The position numbers and the translations under genes are program-made. Shown here in pieces: positions 26,239-34,682 of a stretch of DNA of 64,000 nt; positions within the stretch are counted from its first letter, which is position 1; each line of letters starts with the position of its first letter. Source of the stretch: Knoellia locipacati. GTDB taxonomy: Bacteria; Actinomycetota; Actinomycetes; Actinomycetales; Dermatophilaceae. The stretch lies in the NCBI RefSeq assembly GCF_007992835.1, contig NZ_BKBA01000009.1, positions 372,001 through 436,000 of the forward strand, written 5' to 3'. The notes beneath the pieces were generated by a model. The model worked only from the letters and a program-made list of their open reading frames with translations, did not search any database and was not told the origin of the DNA.

Positions 26239-26820
26239 ATGCTGGTGTCCGAGGTCATGACCTCTCCCGCGCTGTCGCTCCCGAGCACCGCCACCCTCGA
26301 CGACGTCGTCGAGCTGCTCGGCGGCTCGGGGATCAGCGCGGTGCCGGTGGTCGACGACGCCGGTCGGTGTGTCGGGATCGTCTCCGAGGCCGACGTGCTC
26401 ACCGAGCCGCTCCCGCGTGACCCGCGGGCCCACATGTGGACGCCACCGGCATCCGGCGGCCCGTCGCGCACCCTGGACGAGGTCATGACGGTGAACCCCA
26501 CGTGCGTGGCGTCGACCGACGACTGCGCCGAGGTCGCCGCCCTCTTCGCGCGGTCGGGGTTCAAGAGCATGCCGGTCGTCGACGACGACGTGCTCGTCGG
26601 CGTCGTGAGCCGCAGCGACATCCTGCGCGCGATGTCGGTCTCGAACTCCTCGCTCGCCTCAGCCGTCTCCCGCGCCTTCACCTCCGCGGGTATGCCGGAG
26701 CGCGCCATCTCGGTGCAGTCCGGTCACGTCGTGGTGTCGCCGGCCGACGACGGCCTGGACGACGCGGTCGTCGCAGTCGTCCAGACCGTGCCCGGGGTGC
26801 GGAGCGTGCGGCTCGGCTGA
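26239..26820 (+). CDS. Protein with two CBS domains and a BON-like tail
   Basis: 193 residues. CBS1 covers about 1-62 (VMTSPALSLPSTATLDDVVELL, SAVPVVDDAGRCVGIVSEADVL) and CBS2 about 78-135 (VMTVNPTCVASTDDCAEVAALF, SMPVVDDDVLVGVVSRSDIL). The last 50 residues look like a BON-type segment. CBS pairs sense adenine nucleotides; such stand-alone proteins are frequent in DosR regulons (Rv2626c is an example). GGAAGGAA serves as ribosome-binding site. No box was found directly upstream. Confidence 0.85.
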   Translation: MLVSEVMTSPALSLPSTATLDDVVELLGGSGISAVPVVDDAGRCVGIVSEADVLTEPLPRDPRAHMWTPPASGGPSRTLDEVMTVNPTCVASTDDCAEVAALFARSGFKSMPVVDDDVLVGVVSRSDILRAMSVSNSSLASAVSRAFTSAGMPERAISVQSGHVVVSPADDGLDDAVVAVVQTVPGVRSVRLG

Positions 26821-26839
26821 CCGCCGGCCAATGCTCCGA

Positions 26840-27268
26840 TCAGGCGGGTCGCAGCTCCCGGCCCGTGATCGTGGTCGGGCGGATCCGGACCCACACCGAC
26901 ATGGTGGGGTCACCGATGGTCCACGGCGCCCCGTCGCTGGCCTCGACCTCGGCGACGACGTCGTCGTCGTCGAGCAGCGAGGCGGTCCCGGTGACCGCCA
27001 CGCTCCACCCGGAGCGGGTCCCGACGTCGTACTCGTCCACCTCGTAGCTCATGGGGTCGTGGTCGGCGGCGGCCTCGATCTTGCTGCTGCCGCTCGTGCG
27101 GAAGCACACGTCGCTGCCGTGCATGACGTGGTGCACCGGCAGCAGGACGACCTCCCCGTCGTGGACGAAGGCCACCCGCCCGATGACGGAGGAGCCCAGC
27201 CGCCCGAGGCACTCGTCGGTGCCCATGACCCGGAGGCCGCTGTGGTCGGTGGCGGCGCCGACGTCCAT
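26840..27268 (-). CDS. PNPOx-like flavin-binding protein, second copy
   Basis: 142 residues, related in fold to the protein at 24422-24874: ECLGRLGSSVIGRVAFVHDGEVVLLPVHHVMHGSDVCFRTSGSSK. It ends in VWVRIRPTTITGREL, the typical last strand. Cofactor unknown. The start ATG shares one base with the stop of the universal stress protein gene, so both are translated from one message. Likely redox or stress protective, based only on context. Confidence 0.8.
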   Translation of the reverse strand: MDVGAATDHSGLRVMGTDECLGRLGSSVIGRVAFVHDGEVVLLPVHHVMHGSDVCFRTSGSSKIEAAADHDPMSYEVDEYDVGTRSGWSVAVTGTASLLDDDDVVAEVEASDGAPWTIGDPTMSVWVRIRPTTITGRELRPA

Positions 27269-28155
27269 CACGCCTCCCCTCGCTCGGTGTGGATCACGGC
27301 GATCGGGCACGGGCGGTCGTGGTGGATGAGGCCCTGGCTCACGGACCCGATGAGCAGACCGACGAAGCCGCCGTGACCACGGCTGCCGACGACGATGAGC
27401 TGGGCGCCCTCGCAGTGCTCGAGGACCGCCTCGACGGGCAGGTTGCGCCGCAGCACCGTGCGGAGCTCGACGTCGGGGAACTTCGCGGCCCACGGGGCGA
27501 CCGCCTCGTCCAGCACCGACTGGTGGTGTCGCTCGAGCTCGACGATGTGCTCGGGGCTGAGCCAGGTGGTGTCGAAGGTGTCAGGCACGTCGAGCGTCCA
27601 CGCGTGGACCGCCACGAGCGGGGTGCCCAGTCGGGCGGCGCGCTCGAAGGCGAAGGCGAGCGCGGCGTCGTTGGGCGTCGAGCCGTCCACGGCGACCACG
27701 ATCGGGGCGTGCGGGTCGCTGCCGCTGGGCCGGTCGGCGACGACCACGGGACAGGTGGCGTGGGCCGCGACCTGGGCCGACGTGGAGCCCTCGACGAGCT
27801 CACCGAGCACCGAGTGGTGGTGACGACCGACGACGACCATCTCCGCGCCGTCAGCGGCGGTCACGAGCACGGCCGCGGGGGTGCCGACCACGGACTCCGT
27901 GACGATCTCGACGGTCGGCGAGAGGGCGGAGACTCGCTCCCGCGCCCTCACCACGGTCTCGCGGTCGAGGTCCTCCGGCCACGGGGCAGCCGGCCCGAAG
28001 CCGGGGGCCGTCGACCACAGCATCCCCCGGGCCACGACGACCTTGAGCGGGCGGTCGAGCCGCTCCGCCTCCCTCACGGCCCACTCGAGGGCGATCTCAC
28101 CGTCCGGCGAGTCGTCGTAGCCGACGACGACGGGGCGGGTGGTCTGGGCGTTCAT
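27268..28155 (-). CDS. Universal stress protein with two Usp domains
   Basis: 295 residues. Domain 1 (about 8-142) ends in VVGRHHHSVLGELVEGSTSAQVAAHATCPVVVA; domain 2 (about 150-293) ends in VVGSRGHGGFVGLLIGSVSQGLIHHDRPCPIAVI. Both keep the G-x2-G-x9-G-[ST] ATP-binding pattern in whole or part. Tandem-Usp proteins are the most common DosR-regulon products in mycobacteria. Start at ATG 28155 with AGGAGGAG. A near-perfect DevR-like box lies about 60 bases upstream. Precise role unknown; ATP binding is likely. Confidence 0.92.
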   Translation of the reverse strand: MNAQTTRPVVVGYDDSPDGEIALEWAVREAERLDRPLKVVVARGMLWSTAPGFGPAAPWPEDLDRETVVRARERVSALSPTVEIVTESVVGTPAAVLVTAADGAEMVVVGRHHHSVLGELVEGSTSAQVAAHATCPVVVADRPSGSDPHAPIVVAVDGSTPNDAALAFAFERAARLGTPLVAVHAWTLDVPDTFDTTWLSPEHIVELERHHQSVLDEAVAPWAAKFPDVELRTVLRRNLPVEAVLEHCEGAQLIVVGSRGHGGFVGLLIGSVSQGLIHHDRPCPIAVIHTERGEA

Positions 28156-28217
28156 GGCTCCTCCTGCGCTGGTGTCGGGTTCTCCGTTCCCAGCGTCGCC
28201 ATTCCCCGGCACCGGCC

Positions 28218-28234
28218 ACAGGGCCCTAGGTCCC
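28218..28234 (-). promoter_or_regulatory. DevR/DosR-like box 2
   Basis: On the minus strand GGGACCTAGGGCCCTGT, 62 bases before the Usp start at 28155. It differs from box 1 at one position. Confidence 0.65.
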
Positions 28235-28261
28235 GAAGCAGGTGCCCCGTCGGGCCCGCCC

Positions 28262-28906
28262 TCAGCGACCGTCCGGCGCGGCCGACCCGTGCTTCGCGAC
28301 GTAGACGGCGGCTTGGGTGCGACGCTCCAGGCCCATCTTGGCGAGCACCGATGTCACGTAGTTCTTGACCGTCTTCTCCGCCAGCGACATCGTCTCGCCG
28401 ATCTGGCGGTTGGTCAGCCCCTCGGCGATGTGCTGGAGGATGCGCCGCTCCTGCGGGGAGAGCTCGGAGAGCCGCGGGTCCTCGACGTCGTGGCCCCACT
28501 GCTTGCGCAGCCGGGCGACGACACCCTCGTCGAGCAGCGTCTCGCCCGCGGCGACCCGGCGGATGGAGTCCACGAGCTGGGTGCCACGGATGTCCTTGAG
28601 CAGGTAGCCCGCCGCGCCCGCCATCACCGCGGCCCGCAGCGCCTCGTCGTCGTCGAACGACGTGAGCACCAGGCCGGCGACGGTCGGGTCCACGGAACGC
28701 ACGTCACGGCACACGTCGATCCCCGATCCGTCGGGCAGACGGGCGTCGAGGACCATGACGTGGGGCCGCAGCGCCGGGATCCGTCGGGTCGCCTCGGCCG
28801 CGGAGGCCGACTCGCCCACGACCTCGATGTCCTCCTCGACCTCGAGCAGCTCGCGCAGCCCTCGACGGACCACCTCGTGGTCGTCCAGCAGGTAGACGCG
28901 GATCAT
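28262..28906 (-). CDS. devR: DevR/DosR-like response regulator
   Basis: 214 residues (DosR has 217). Receiver domain: LLDDHEVVRRG with D8/D9, phosphoacceptor D54 in VMVLDARLPDGSG, T82 and K104, all at the DosR numbers. C-terminal LuxR-type helix-turn-helix: LSPQERRILQHIAEGLTNRQIGETMSLAEKTVKNYVTSVLAKMGLERRTQAAV. The phrase AEKTVKNYV is shared with DosR. AAGGAGG precedes ATG 28906. It should bind the GGGACCT boxes around it when phosphorylated by the kinase encoded at 29950-31710. Confidence 0.93.
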   Translation of the reverse strand: MIRVYLLDDHEVVRRGLRELLEVEEDIEVVGESASAAEATRRIPALRPHVMVLDARLPDGSGIDVCRDVRSVDPTVAGLVLTSFDDDEALRAAVMAGAAGYLLKDIRGTQLVDSIRRVAAGETLLDEGVVARLRKQWGHDVEDPRLSELSPQERRILQHIAEGLTNRQIGETMSLAEKTVKNYVTSVLAKMGLERRTQAAVYVAKHGSAAPDGR

Positions 28907-28953
28907 CGACACCCTCCTTGAGCGGTTGGGCTCATCGTAGGACCGGGCACCGG

Positions 28954-29898
28954 TCAGATCGCACCGCTTCGCACCACGGCGACCGGCAGCTCGGCCTGGC
29001 GGAGGACGCCGCGGCTCACCGAGCCGAGCATGAGCCCCACGAAGCCACCGCCGCCGCGTGCCCCGACCACGAGCAGGCCGGCGTCGCGCGCCTCGGCCAG
29101 CAGGACGTCGGGAGGGCTGCCCTGGGGCGTGCGCGCGGACGTCGGCACCCCCGGGTGGTTCCGGGCGACGTGGTCCTCGGCGGCCGCGACGCTGGCCGCG
29201 GCGCGGTCGTACTCCTCCCCGGCCAGGTCGGCACCGGGGGTCGACTCGTCCCAGAGCTCGGCGAGCCACGGCTCGACCTCGTGTCCGGACCACGCCGAGA
29301 CGATGACGAGCCCGACGCCGGCCGTCTCCGCCGCTCGCGCCGCGAACTCGACCGCTCGCAGGGACGCCCGTGAGGTGTCCACGCCCACGACGACCGGTCC
29401 TCCCTGACCCAGCCGCCGCTCTCCCTGGACCACGACCACGGGGCAGCGCGCGTGGGCGCTCAGGGCGAACGAGACCGACCCCAGGCTGGCCGTCGGGTGC
29501 TCCCGCCTCGTCCGGCGGCCGACGACGACCAGCTCCGCCGACTCCGACATCGCGACCAGCTCGGCCGATGGCCGCCCGACCGCCCCGACGCTGCGGACGT
29601 CGAGGTCCTCGTGCGCGCGGCGCGCGAGCTCCGCGCCCCGGCCGGCGACCCGGCCGACGGCGTGCCGCAGGGCGCCGACGTCGGGACCGTGGCGGAGGTC
29701 GGGAACGGCGGGCAGCAGCGGGTCGACGGCGCACGCGACCATGAGCCGGCAGCCCTGCCGGTCGGCCCAGTCGGCCGCCCAGACCAGGGCCGCGGCCGCC
29801 TCGGGGGTCGCGTCGTAGCCCACGACGACGGTTCCCGCGGGCGCGCTGCGCACCTGGCCGTGGGTGGCGAGGACGGGGGTGGGGTGCAGCTCAGCCAT
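28954..29898 (-). CDS. Universal stress protein with two Usp domains, second copy
   Basis: 314 residues. Usp1 spans about 20-155 (VVVGYDATPEAAAALVWAADWADRQG, VVVGRRTRREHPTASLGSVSFALSAHARCPVVVV) and Usp2 about 165-310 (VVVGVDTSRASLRAVEFAARAA, VVGARGGGGFVGLMLGSVSRGVLRQAELPVAVV). The gene lies between the sensor kinase and the response regulator, as Rv3134c lies beside devR in Mycobacterium tuberculosis. Its own DevR-like box sits 33 bases upstream, at the kinase stop codon. Confidence 0.92.
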   Translation of the reverse strand: MAELHPTPVLATHGQVRSAPAGTVVVGYDATPEAAAALVWAADWADRQGCRLMVACAVDPLLPAVPDLRHGPDVGALRHAVGRVAGRGAELARRAHEDLDVRSVGAVGRPSAELVAMSESAELVVVGRRTRREHPTASLGSVSFALSAHARCPVVVVQGERRLGQGGPVVVGVDTSRASLRAVEFAARAAETAGVGLVIVSAWSGHEVEPWLAELWDESTPGADLAGEEYDRAAASVAAAEDHVARNHPGVPTSARTPQGSPPDVLLAEARDAGLLVVGARGGGGFVGLMLGSVSRGVLRQAELPVAVVRSGAI

Positions 29899-29930
29899 GG
29901 CACGACTCTGCGACGAGCTCGGTCCCGGCG

Positions 29931-29947
29931 ACAGGGAACTAGGTCCC
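29931..29947 (-). promoter_or_regulatory. DevR/DosR-like box 3
   Basis: On the minus strand GGGACCTAGTTCCCTGT, squeezed into the gap between the kinase stop (29950) and the Usp start (29898). It implies a promoter inside the kinase-Usp-regulator operon. Confidence 0.65.
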
Positions 29948-29949
29948 GG

Positions 29950-31710
29950 TCACCCCCGCGGCTCGACGAGGGGCACCCGCCACTCGAGCGTGGCCCCCGA
30001 ACCCGTTGCGGAAGCGACCCGGAAGGTGCCGCCACGGCTCTCGGCCCGGCGAGCGAGGTTCCCCAGCCCCGAGCGGACGGCGCCGTCGGGGATGCCCCGG
30101 CCGTCGTCGGTGACGACCACCCGCACGTCGCCGCCGTCGGCGTCCCCCTCGTCCCCCTCGTCGCCTGCGCCGTCGTCGACCACGACCGTCACCGTGACCG
30201 ACGAGGCCGAGGCGTGCCGGGCCACGTTGCTCAAGGCCTCGCGCACCACGGCGAGCAGCTCGGGGGCCACGGCCTCGGGGACGTCGGCGACGGGCCCCGA
30301 GATCCGCAGCTCCGGTGAGAAGCCCAGGGTGACCGCGGCGTCGCCGCACAGCGTGGCGATCTCGGCACTGAGCGGCCGGCTTCCGGGCACCCGATGGAGC
30401 GCGAAGATCGTGTGCCGGATGTCGCTGATCGCCGCGTCCAGCTCGTCGACGGCGCGGTCGAGCTTGGCGCGCACCTCCGGAGGGCTCATCGGTGCCGCGG
30501 ACTGCAACGACATCCCCGTCGCGAACAGCCGTTGGATGACGTTGTCGTGCATGTCGCGGGCGATGCGGTCACGGTCCTCGAGCAGCTCCGAGCGGGCCCT
30601 GTCGCTGCGGGCGCTCGCGGCCCCCAGCGACACGGCGAGGTTGCGCCCGAAGGGCTCGACGTGGACGAGCAGGTCCGAGTGCACCTCGTGCGCCCAGTCG
30701 ACGACGAGGACGCCGGTCGGTGTCTCACCCAGGGCCACCGGCACCGTGGCGCGGCTCCCGTCCGGACCCGTGGGCTCGATCCGAGCGGGACCGAGCATGG
30801 CCGCCAGCACCGCCGGGTCCCGCACCACCTCCCCCTTCTCGAACGCCGGGTGCACGGACTCGGACCCCTCCGACATGTCGACTCCCTCGGACTCCGAGGT
30901 GGCCACCACCACGACGTCGGAACCGCGCCGCAGCGCCACCGCGCACGAGTCCGCCTTCGCGAGTCGCCGGACGTGTGCGGTGACCTCGGCGAGGACCTCG
31001 TCCTGCGCGGTCCCGGCCAGGAGCGCCTGGGTGGCGTCACCGAGAACCTCTCCCCAGAGCTGCTGGGTGCGGGCGTGCTCGTAGAGCCGCGCGTTGTCGA
31101 TCGCCACACCGGCGGCCGCGGCCAGGGCGATGAGGATCGCCTCGTCCTCGTCGCTGAACTCCGGGGCGGACCGCTTGTCGGTGAGATAGAGGTTGCCGAA
31201 CACCTGGTCCCGGATCCGCACTGGCGCACCGAGGAAGCTCGTCATCGGTGGGTGGTGCGGTGGGAAGCCGTACGAGTCCGGGTGCTCGGCGATGTGGCCC
31301 ACCCGCTGCGGGCGCGGACTGGTGATGATCATGCCGAGCAGCCCGTGCCCCCGCGGGAGCGGGCCGATCGCCGCCCGCTCCTCGTCGCTGACGCCGTGCG
31401 TGACGAACTCGACGAGCTCCTCACCACTGGGCCCGAGGACACCGAGGGCGCCGTAGGTCGCGTCGACGAGCGTGCACGCACCGACGACGATCCGACGGAG
31501 CACCTCGGCCAGCTCGAGGTCGGAGCTCACGGCGATGACGGCGTCGAGCAGCGAGCCGAGACGCTGCTGGGACACGCGGGCGCTGTCGGCCCTGGCCCGC
31601 AGCTCCTCGACGAGGTCGTCGAGCTCGAGGGAGGAGAGCGGCCACCGCTGTGCGGTCCCGGAGGCGTCGCCAGCCGTGGATTCCCCCGTGGGCGACGCGG
31701 ATCCAGTCAC
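29950..31710 (-). CDS. devS: DevS/DosT-like GAF sensor histidine kinase
   Basis: 586 residues. GAF-A spans about 60-205 and contains YGFPPHHPPMTSFLGAPVRIRDQVFGNLYLTDK; the HH at 152-153 lies where DevS/DosT carry the proximal haem histidine, so a haem O2/redox sensor is likely. GAF-B follows at about 230-365. The HisKA_3 dimerisation motif is RDRIARDMHDNVIQRLFATGMSLQ with H388, then an HATPase with REALSNVARHA and VVTDDGRGIPDGAVRSGLGNLARRA. No membrane segments, so it is cytosolic. An Asp/Gly-rich insert (GDEGDEGDADGGD) interrupts the ATPase lid. It should phosphorylate the neighbouring DevR-like regulator. Confidence 0.92.
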   Translation of the reverse strand: MTGSASPTGESTAGDASGTAQRWPLSSLELDDLVEELRARADSARVSQQRLGSLLDAVIAVSSDLELAEVLRRIVVGACTLVDATYGALGVLGPSGEELVEFVTHGVSDEERAAIGPLPRGHGLLGMIITSPRPQRVGHIAEHPDSYGFPPHHPPMTSFLGAPVRIRDQVFGNLYLTDKRSAPEFSDEDEAILIALAAAAGVAIDNARLYEHARTQQLWGEVLGDATQALLAGTAQDEVLAEVTAHVRRLAKADSCAVALRRGSDVVVVATSESEGVDMSEGSESVHPAFEKGEVVRDPAVLAAMLGPARIEPTGPDGSRATVPVALGETPTGVLVVDWAHEVHSDLLVHVEPFGRNLAVSLGAASARSDRARSELLEDRDRIARDMHDNVIQRLFATGMSLQSAAPMSPPEVRAKLDRAVDELDAAISDIRHTIFALHRVPGSRPLSAEIATLCGDAAVTLGFSPELRISGPVADVPEAVAPELLAVVREALSNVARHASASSVTVTVVVDDGAGDEGDEGDADGGDVRVVVTDDGRGIPDGAVRSGLGNLARRAESRGGTFRVASATGSGATLEWRVPLVEPRG

Positions 31711-31813
31711 GCCGCGATCCTATGCGGTGCCCTCGCGCGTGCGTCGCGGTTCGACCGACACCACGCCGTATGCCGTCCGCCCACCTCCGTGCGCCGCTCC
31801 GGCTCGCCCGCCC

Positions 31814-31830
31814 GGGACCTCCGACCCTGT
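31814..31830 (+). promoter_or_regulatory. DevR/DosR-like box 4
   Basis: GGGACCTCCGACCCTGT, 71 bases before the alcohol dehydrogenase start. The outer GGGACCT and CCCTGT parts are identical to boxes 1-3. Confidence 0.62.
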
Positions 31831-31901
31831 CCGGTGGCCGCGAGCCGGCGTGGACTGGGAGTGCGGCGGCACCTCGGCCGCCCCGGAAGGAGCGAACGAC
31901 C

Positions 31902-32942
31902 ATGAAGGCACTCGTCTACCACGGCCCCGGACAGAAGGCCTGGGAAGAGGTCCCCGACCCCACGATCGTCGATGACACCGACGCGGTGGTCCGGGTCGAT
32001 GCCGTGACCATCTGCGGCACCGACCTGCACATCCTCAAGGGCGACGTGCCCGCCGTCACCGACGGGAGGACCCTCGGCCACGAGGCGGTCGGCACGGTCA
32101 TCGAGGTCGGCTCGAGCGTGCGCAACGTCAAGCCCGGCGACCGCGTCCTCGTCTCGTGCATCACGTCCTGCGGTGCCTGCCGCTTCTGCCGGGAGGGCCG
32201 CTACGGCCAGTGCCTCGGCGGCGGTGGCTGGATCCTCGGCCACCTCATCGATGGCACCCAGGCCGAGTTCGTCCGGGTGCCCTTCGCGGACACCTCGACC
32301 TTCGCCATCCCCGAGGGAGTGAGCGACGAGGAGGTGCTCATGCTGGCCGACATCGGCCCGACGGGATACGAGGTGGGCGTGCTCAACGGGCGCATCTCCC
32401 CCGGTGACACCGTCGTCGTCGTGGGTGCGGGCCCCATCGGGCTCTCGGTGATCATGGGCGCCAAGCTCTTCAGCCCGGCGCGGATCGTGGCGGTGGACCT
32501 CGCCGACTCACGGCTCGAGGCCGCCAAGCAGTTCGGCGCCGACGTGACGATCAACCCTTCGCGTGAGGACGCGGTCGAGATCGTCCGGGGCATGACCGAC
32601 GGTCTGGGTGCCGACGTCGCCGTCGAGGCGGTGGGCGTCCCCGAGTCGTTCGAGCAGTGCACCGCGCTCGTGAGGCCGGGCGGCATGGTCGCCAACGCCG
32701 GCGTCCACGGAGTCCCGGCCACGCTGCACCTCGAGGAGCTGTGGATCAAGGACGTCACCATCACCACCGGCCTGGTGGACACGTACTCGACCCCCACGCT
32801 GCTCAAGCTCGTCGCGAGCCACCAGATCGACCTCGCGCGGTTCGTCACGCACCGGTTCGCCATGGCCGACTTCATGGAGGCCTACGACGTGTTCTCGGCC
32901 GCCGCCGACACGCACGCCCTCAAGGTCGTCCTCACGCCGTGA
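31902..32942 (+). CDS. Zinc-dependent alcohol dehydrogenase
   Basis: 346 residues. Catalytic zinc ligands: C in TICGTDLHI, H in LGHEAVG, and a later Cys/Asp; structural zinc in the four-Cys lobe SCGACRFCREGRYGQC. The NAD(P) fold is VVVVGAGPIGLSVIMGAKL with an acidic residue ending strand 2 (VAVDLADSR), which favours NAD. The segment ILGHLIDGTQAEFVRVPFAD resembles medium-chain ADHs acting on ethanol, propanol or similar. GGAAGGAG precedes ATG 31902. The box upstream places it under DevR-type control, fitting redox balance when oxygen is low. Confidence 0.93.
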   Translation: MKALVYHGPGQKAWEEVPDPTIVDDTDAVVRVDAVTICGTDLHILKGDVPAVTDGRTLGHEAVGTVIEVGSSVRNVKPGDRVLVSCITSCGACRFCREGRYGQCLGGGGWILGHLIDGTQAEFVRVPFADTSTFAIPEGVSDEEVLMLADIGPTGYEVGVLNGRISPGDTVVVVGAGPIGLSVIMGAKLFSPARIVAVDLADSRLEAAKQFGADVTINPSREDAVEIVRGMTDGLGADVAVEAVGVPESFEQCTALVRPGGMVANAGVHGVPATLHLEELWIKDVTITTGLVDTYSTPTLLKLVASHQIDLARFVTHRFAMADFMEAYDVFSAAADTHALKVVLTP

Positions 32943-32955
32943 CGACGACGCGACG

Positions 32956-32994
32956 GGGCCGGGTGGGCAGGTCGACGACCTGCCCACCCGGCCC
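32956..32994. terminator. Perfect 18-bp hairpin with 3-base loop
   Basis: Arms 32956-32973 and 32977-32994 pair perfectly, starting GGGCCGGGTGGG. It lies between the convergent ends of the alcohol dehydrogenase and SulP genes and likely stops transcription from both sides. No T-run follows. Confidence 0.8.
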
Positions 32995-33005
32995 TGTGGT
33001 GACGC

Positions 33006-34676
33006 TCAGCCGGACTGCTCCCACTCGGCCGACCACGCGGCATACCCCTGCACCGCGAACGGCAGCGTCATGAAGATGCGGTCCTCCCCCACCCGGTCGA
33101 CGAAGCCGCTTCGCCGCAGGTCGTCACGCAGCTCCTGCTTGACGCGGCTGAGCGCGAGGACGATGCCGCGGCGCTCGAGCTCGAGGCGCAGTGTCTCGAG
33201 GGTGTCCGCGGCCGTGACGTCGACGGTGACGTTGGCCTCCATGTTGAGCAGCAGCCACCGGGTGGGTGTCGGTGCCCTGTCGACGGCGGCGAGGGCACGG
33301 GTGATGAAGTCGTGCGCGTTGGCGAAGAACAGCGGTGAGTCGTAGCGGTAGACGACGAGCCCGGGGACCGGCCGGGCCGTCGGGTAGTCGTCGACGTCGT
33401 GCATGCCCGCGACCCCGGGGACGTAGCCGAGGACCCCGTCGTGCGGGCGCGTGACGCGGTGCAGCAGGTCGAGCAGCGACAGGACGATCGCGACGAGCAC
33501 CCCGGGCAGGATGCCGACGACGAGCACCGCCGTGGTCGTCCCGAGGGCGAGCAGTCCCTCGGTGCGGCGGAAGGCGAAGATCCGCCGGAACTCCGGCAGG
33601 TCGACGAGGCGCATCGCGGCATAGACGACGATGGCTCCGAGGGCAGCCGTCGGGAAGTGCGCGAGCACCGGGTTGGCCACGAGGATCGCGAGGACGACGG
33701 CCACGAGTGCTGCCAGCGAGTTCACTTGGCTGCGACCGCCGCTGGCCGACACGATCGCCGTGCGGCTGCCGCTGCTGCTCACCGGGAACCCCTGTGCCAC
33801 ACCAGCGGCGAGGTTGGCGGCGCCGAGTGCGAGCAGCTCCTGCTTCGCGTCCAGACCTGCCTCGTGCCGCGGCTCGAACGCCCGCCCGGTGAGGACGTTG
33901 TCGGTGTAGGCGACGACCGCGATGCCCAGGGCCGCGGGCAGCAGCGAGCGCAGGTCGACCAGGTCGAGGTCGGGCAGCCGCGGCGTCGGCAGCGCGCGCG
34001 GCACCGGCCCGACGACGGCGACGCCTCGGTCCTCGAGGTGCAGGACGACGACGGCCGCCGCGGAACCGAGCACCCCGAGCAGCGGGGCCGGCGCCCGCGG
34101 CACGAGCCGCGACACGGCGAGGAGGAACGCCAGCACCGCGGCAGCCAGCACCACCGTCGGCGCGTGCACCTCGCCGAGGTGCTCGAGCACCGACCCCACC
34201 TCGGCCACCGTGCTGTCGCCGGTCACGGCGAGCCCGGTCACCTTGCCGAGCTGGCTCACGACCATGAGCACCGCCACCCCCGCCATGTAGCCCACGAGCA
34301 CCGGCCGCGACAGCAGCTCGGCGAGGAAGCCGAGGCGCAGCGCCCACGACAGCAGACAGATCCCGCCGACGAGCATGGCGAGACCCGCGGCGAGGGCGGC
34401 GTACCTGGCCGGCTCACCCCGGGCGAGTCCACCGAGCGCCACGGCGGTCATGAGCGCCGTCGTCGACTCGGGTCCGACCGAGAGCAGCCGCGAGGAGCCC
34501 ACGAGCGCATAGACGACGATCGCGGTCCCGGCCGCCCACAGCCCCGCGACGGCAGGCAGACCGGCGACGCCGGCATACGCCATGACCTGGGGGACGAGGT
34601 ATGCCGCGACCGTCACTCCCGCGACGACGTCACCTCTGAGCCACGACCGGTCGTAGCTGCTCAGGGTCGTGCGCAC
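33006..34676 (-). CDS. SulP-family anion permease with STAS domain
   Basis: 556 residues. About 10-12 hydrophobic segments occupy residues 12-410, with the SulP opening VAGVTVAAYLVPQVMAYAGVAGLPAVAGLWAA. A cytosolic STAS domain (about 435-545) follows: ARPVPGLVVYRYDSPLFFANAHDFI and LNMEANVTVDVTAADTLETLRLEL. SulP proteins carry sulfate, bicarbonate or organic anions; the substrate cannot be told. The start lies six bases after the fhs stop, so it depends on the fhs transcript and its DevR-like box. Confidence 0.92.
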   Translation of the reverse strand: MRTTLSSYDRSWLRGDVVAGVTVAAYLVPQVMAYAGVAGLPAVAGLWAAGTAIVVYALVGSSRLLSVGPESTTALMTAVALGGLARGEPARYAALAAGLAMLVGGICLLSWALRLGFLAELLSRPVLVGYMAGVAVLMVVSQLGKVTGLAVTGDSTVAEVGSVLEHLGEVHAPTVVLAAAVLAFLLAVSRLVPRAPAPLLGVLGSAAAVVVLHLEDRGVAVVGPVPRALPTPRLPDLDLVDLRSLLPAALGIAVVAYTDNVLTGRAFEPRHEAGLDAKQELLALGAANLAAGVAQGFPVSSSGSRTAIVSASGGRSQVNSLAALVAVVLAILVANPVLAHFPTAALGAIVVYAAMRLVDLPEFRRIFAFRRTEGLLALGTTTAVLVVGILPGVLVAIVLSLLDLLHRVTRPHDGVLGYVPGVAGMHDVDDYPTARPVPGLVVYRYDSPLFFANAHDFITRALAAVDRAPTPTRWLLLNMEANVTVDVTAADTLETLRLELERRGIVLALSRVKQELRDDLRRSGFVDRVGEDRIFMTLPFAVQGYAAWSAEWEQSG

Positions 34677-34682
34677 GACGCG

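Noticed and set aside
28921-28953. A further DevR-like box before devR (GACCGGGCACCGGTC)
   Set aside because: It is a palindrome of another type and lacks both GGGACCT and CCCTGT.
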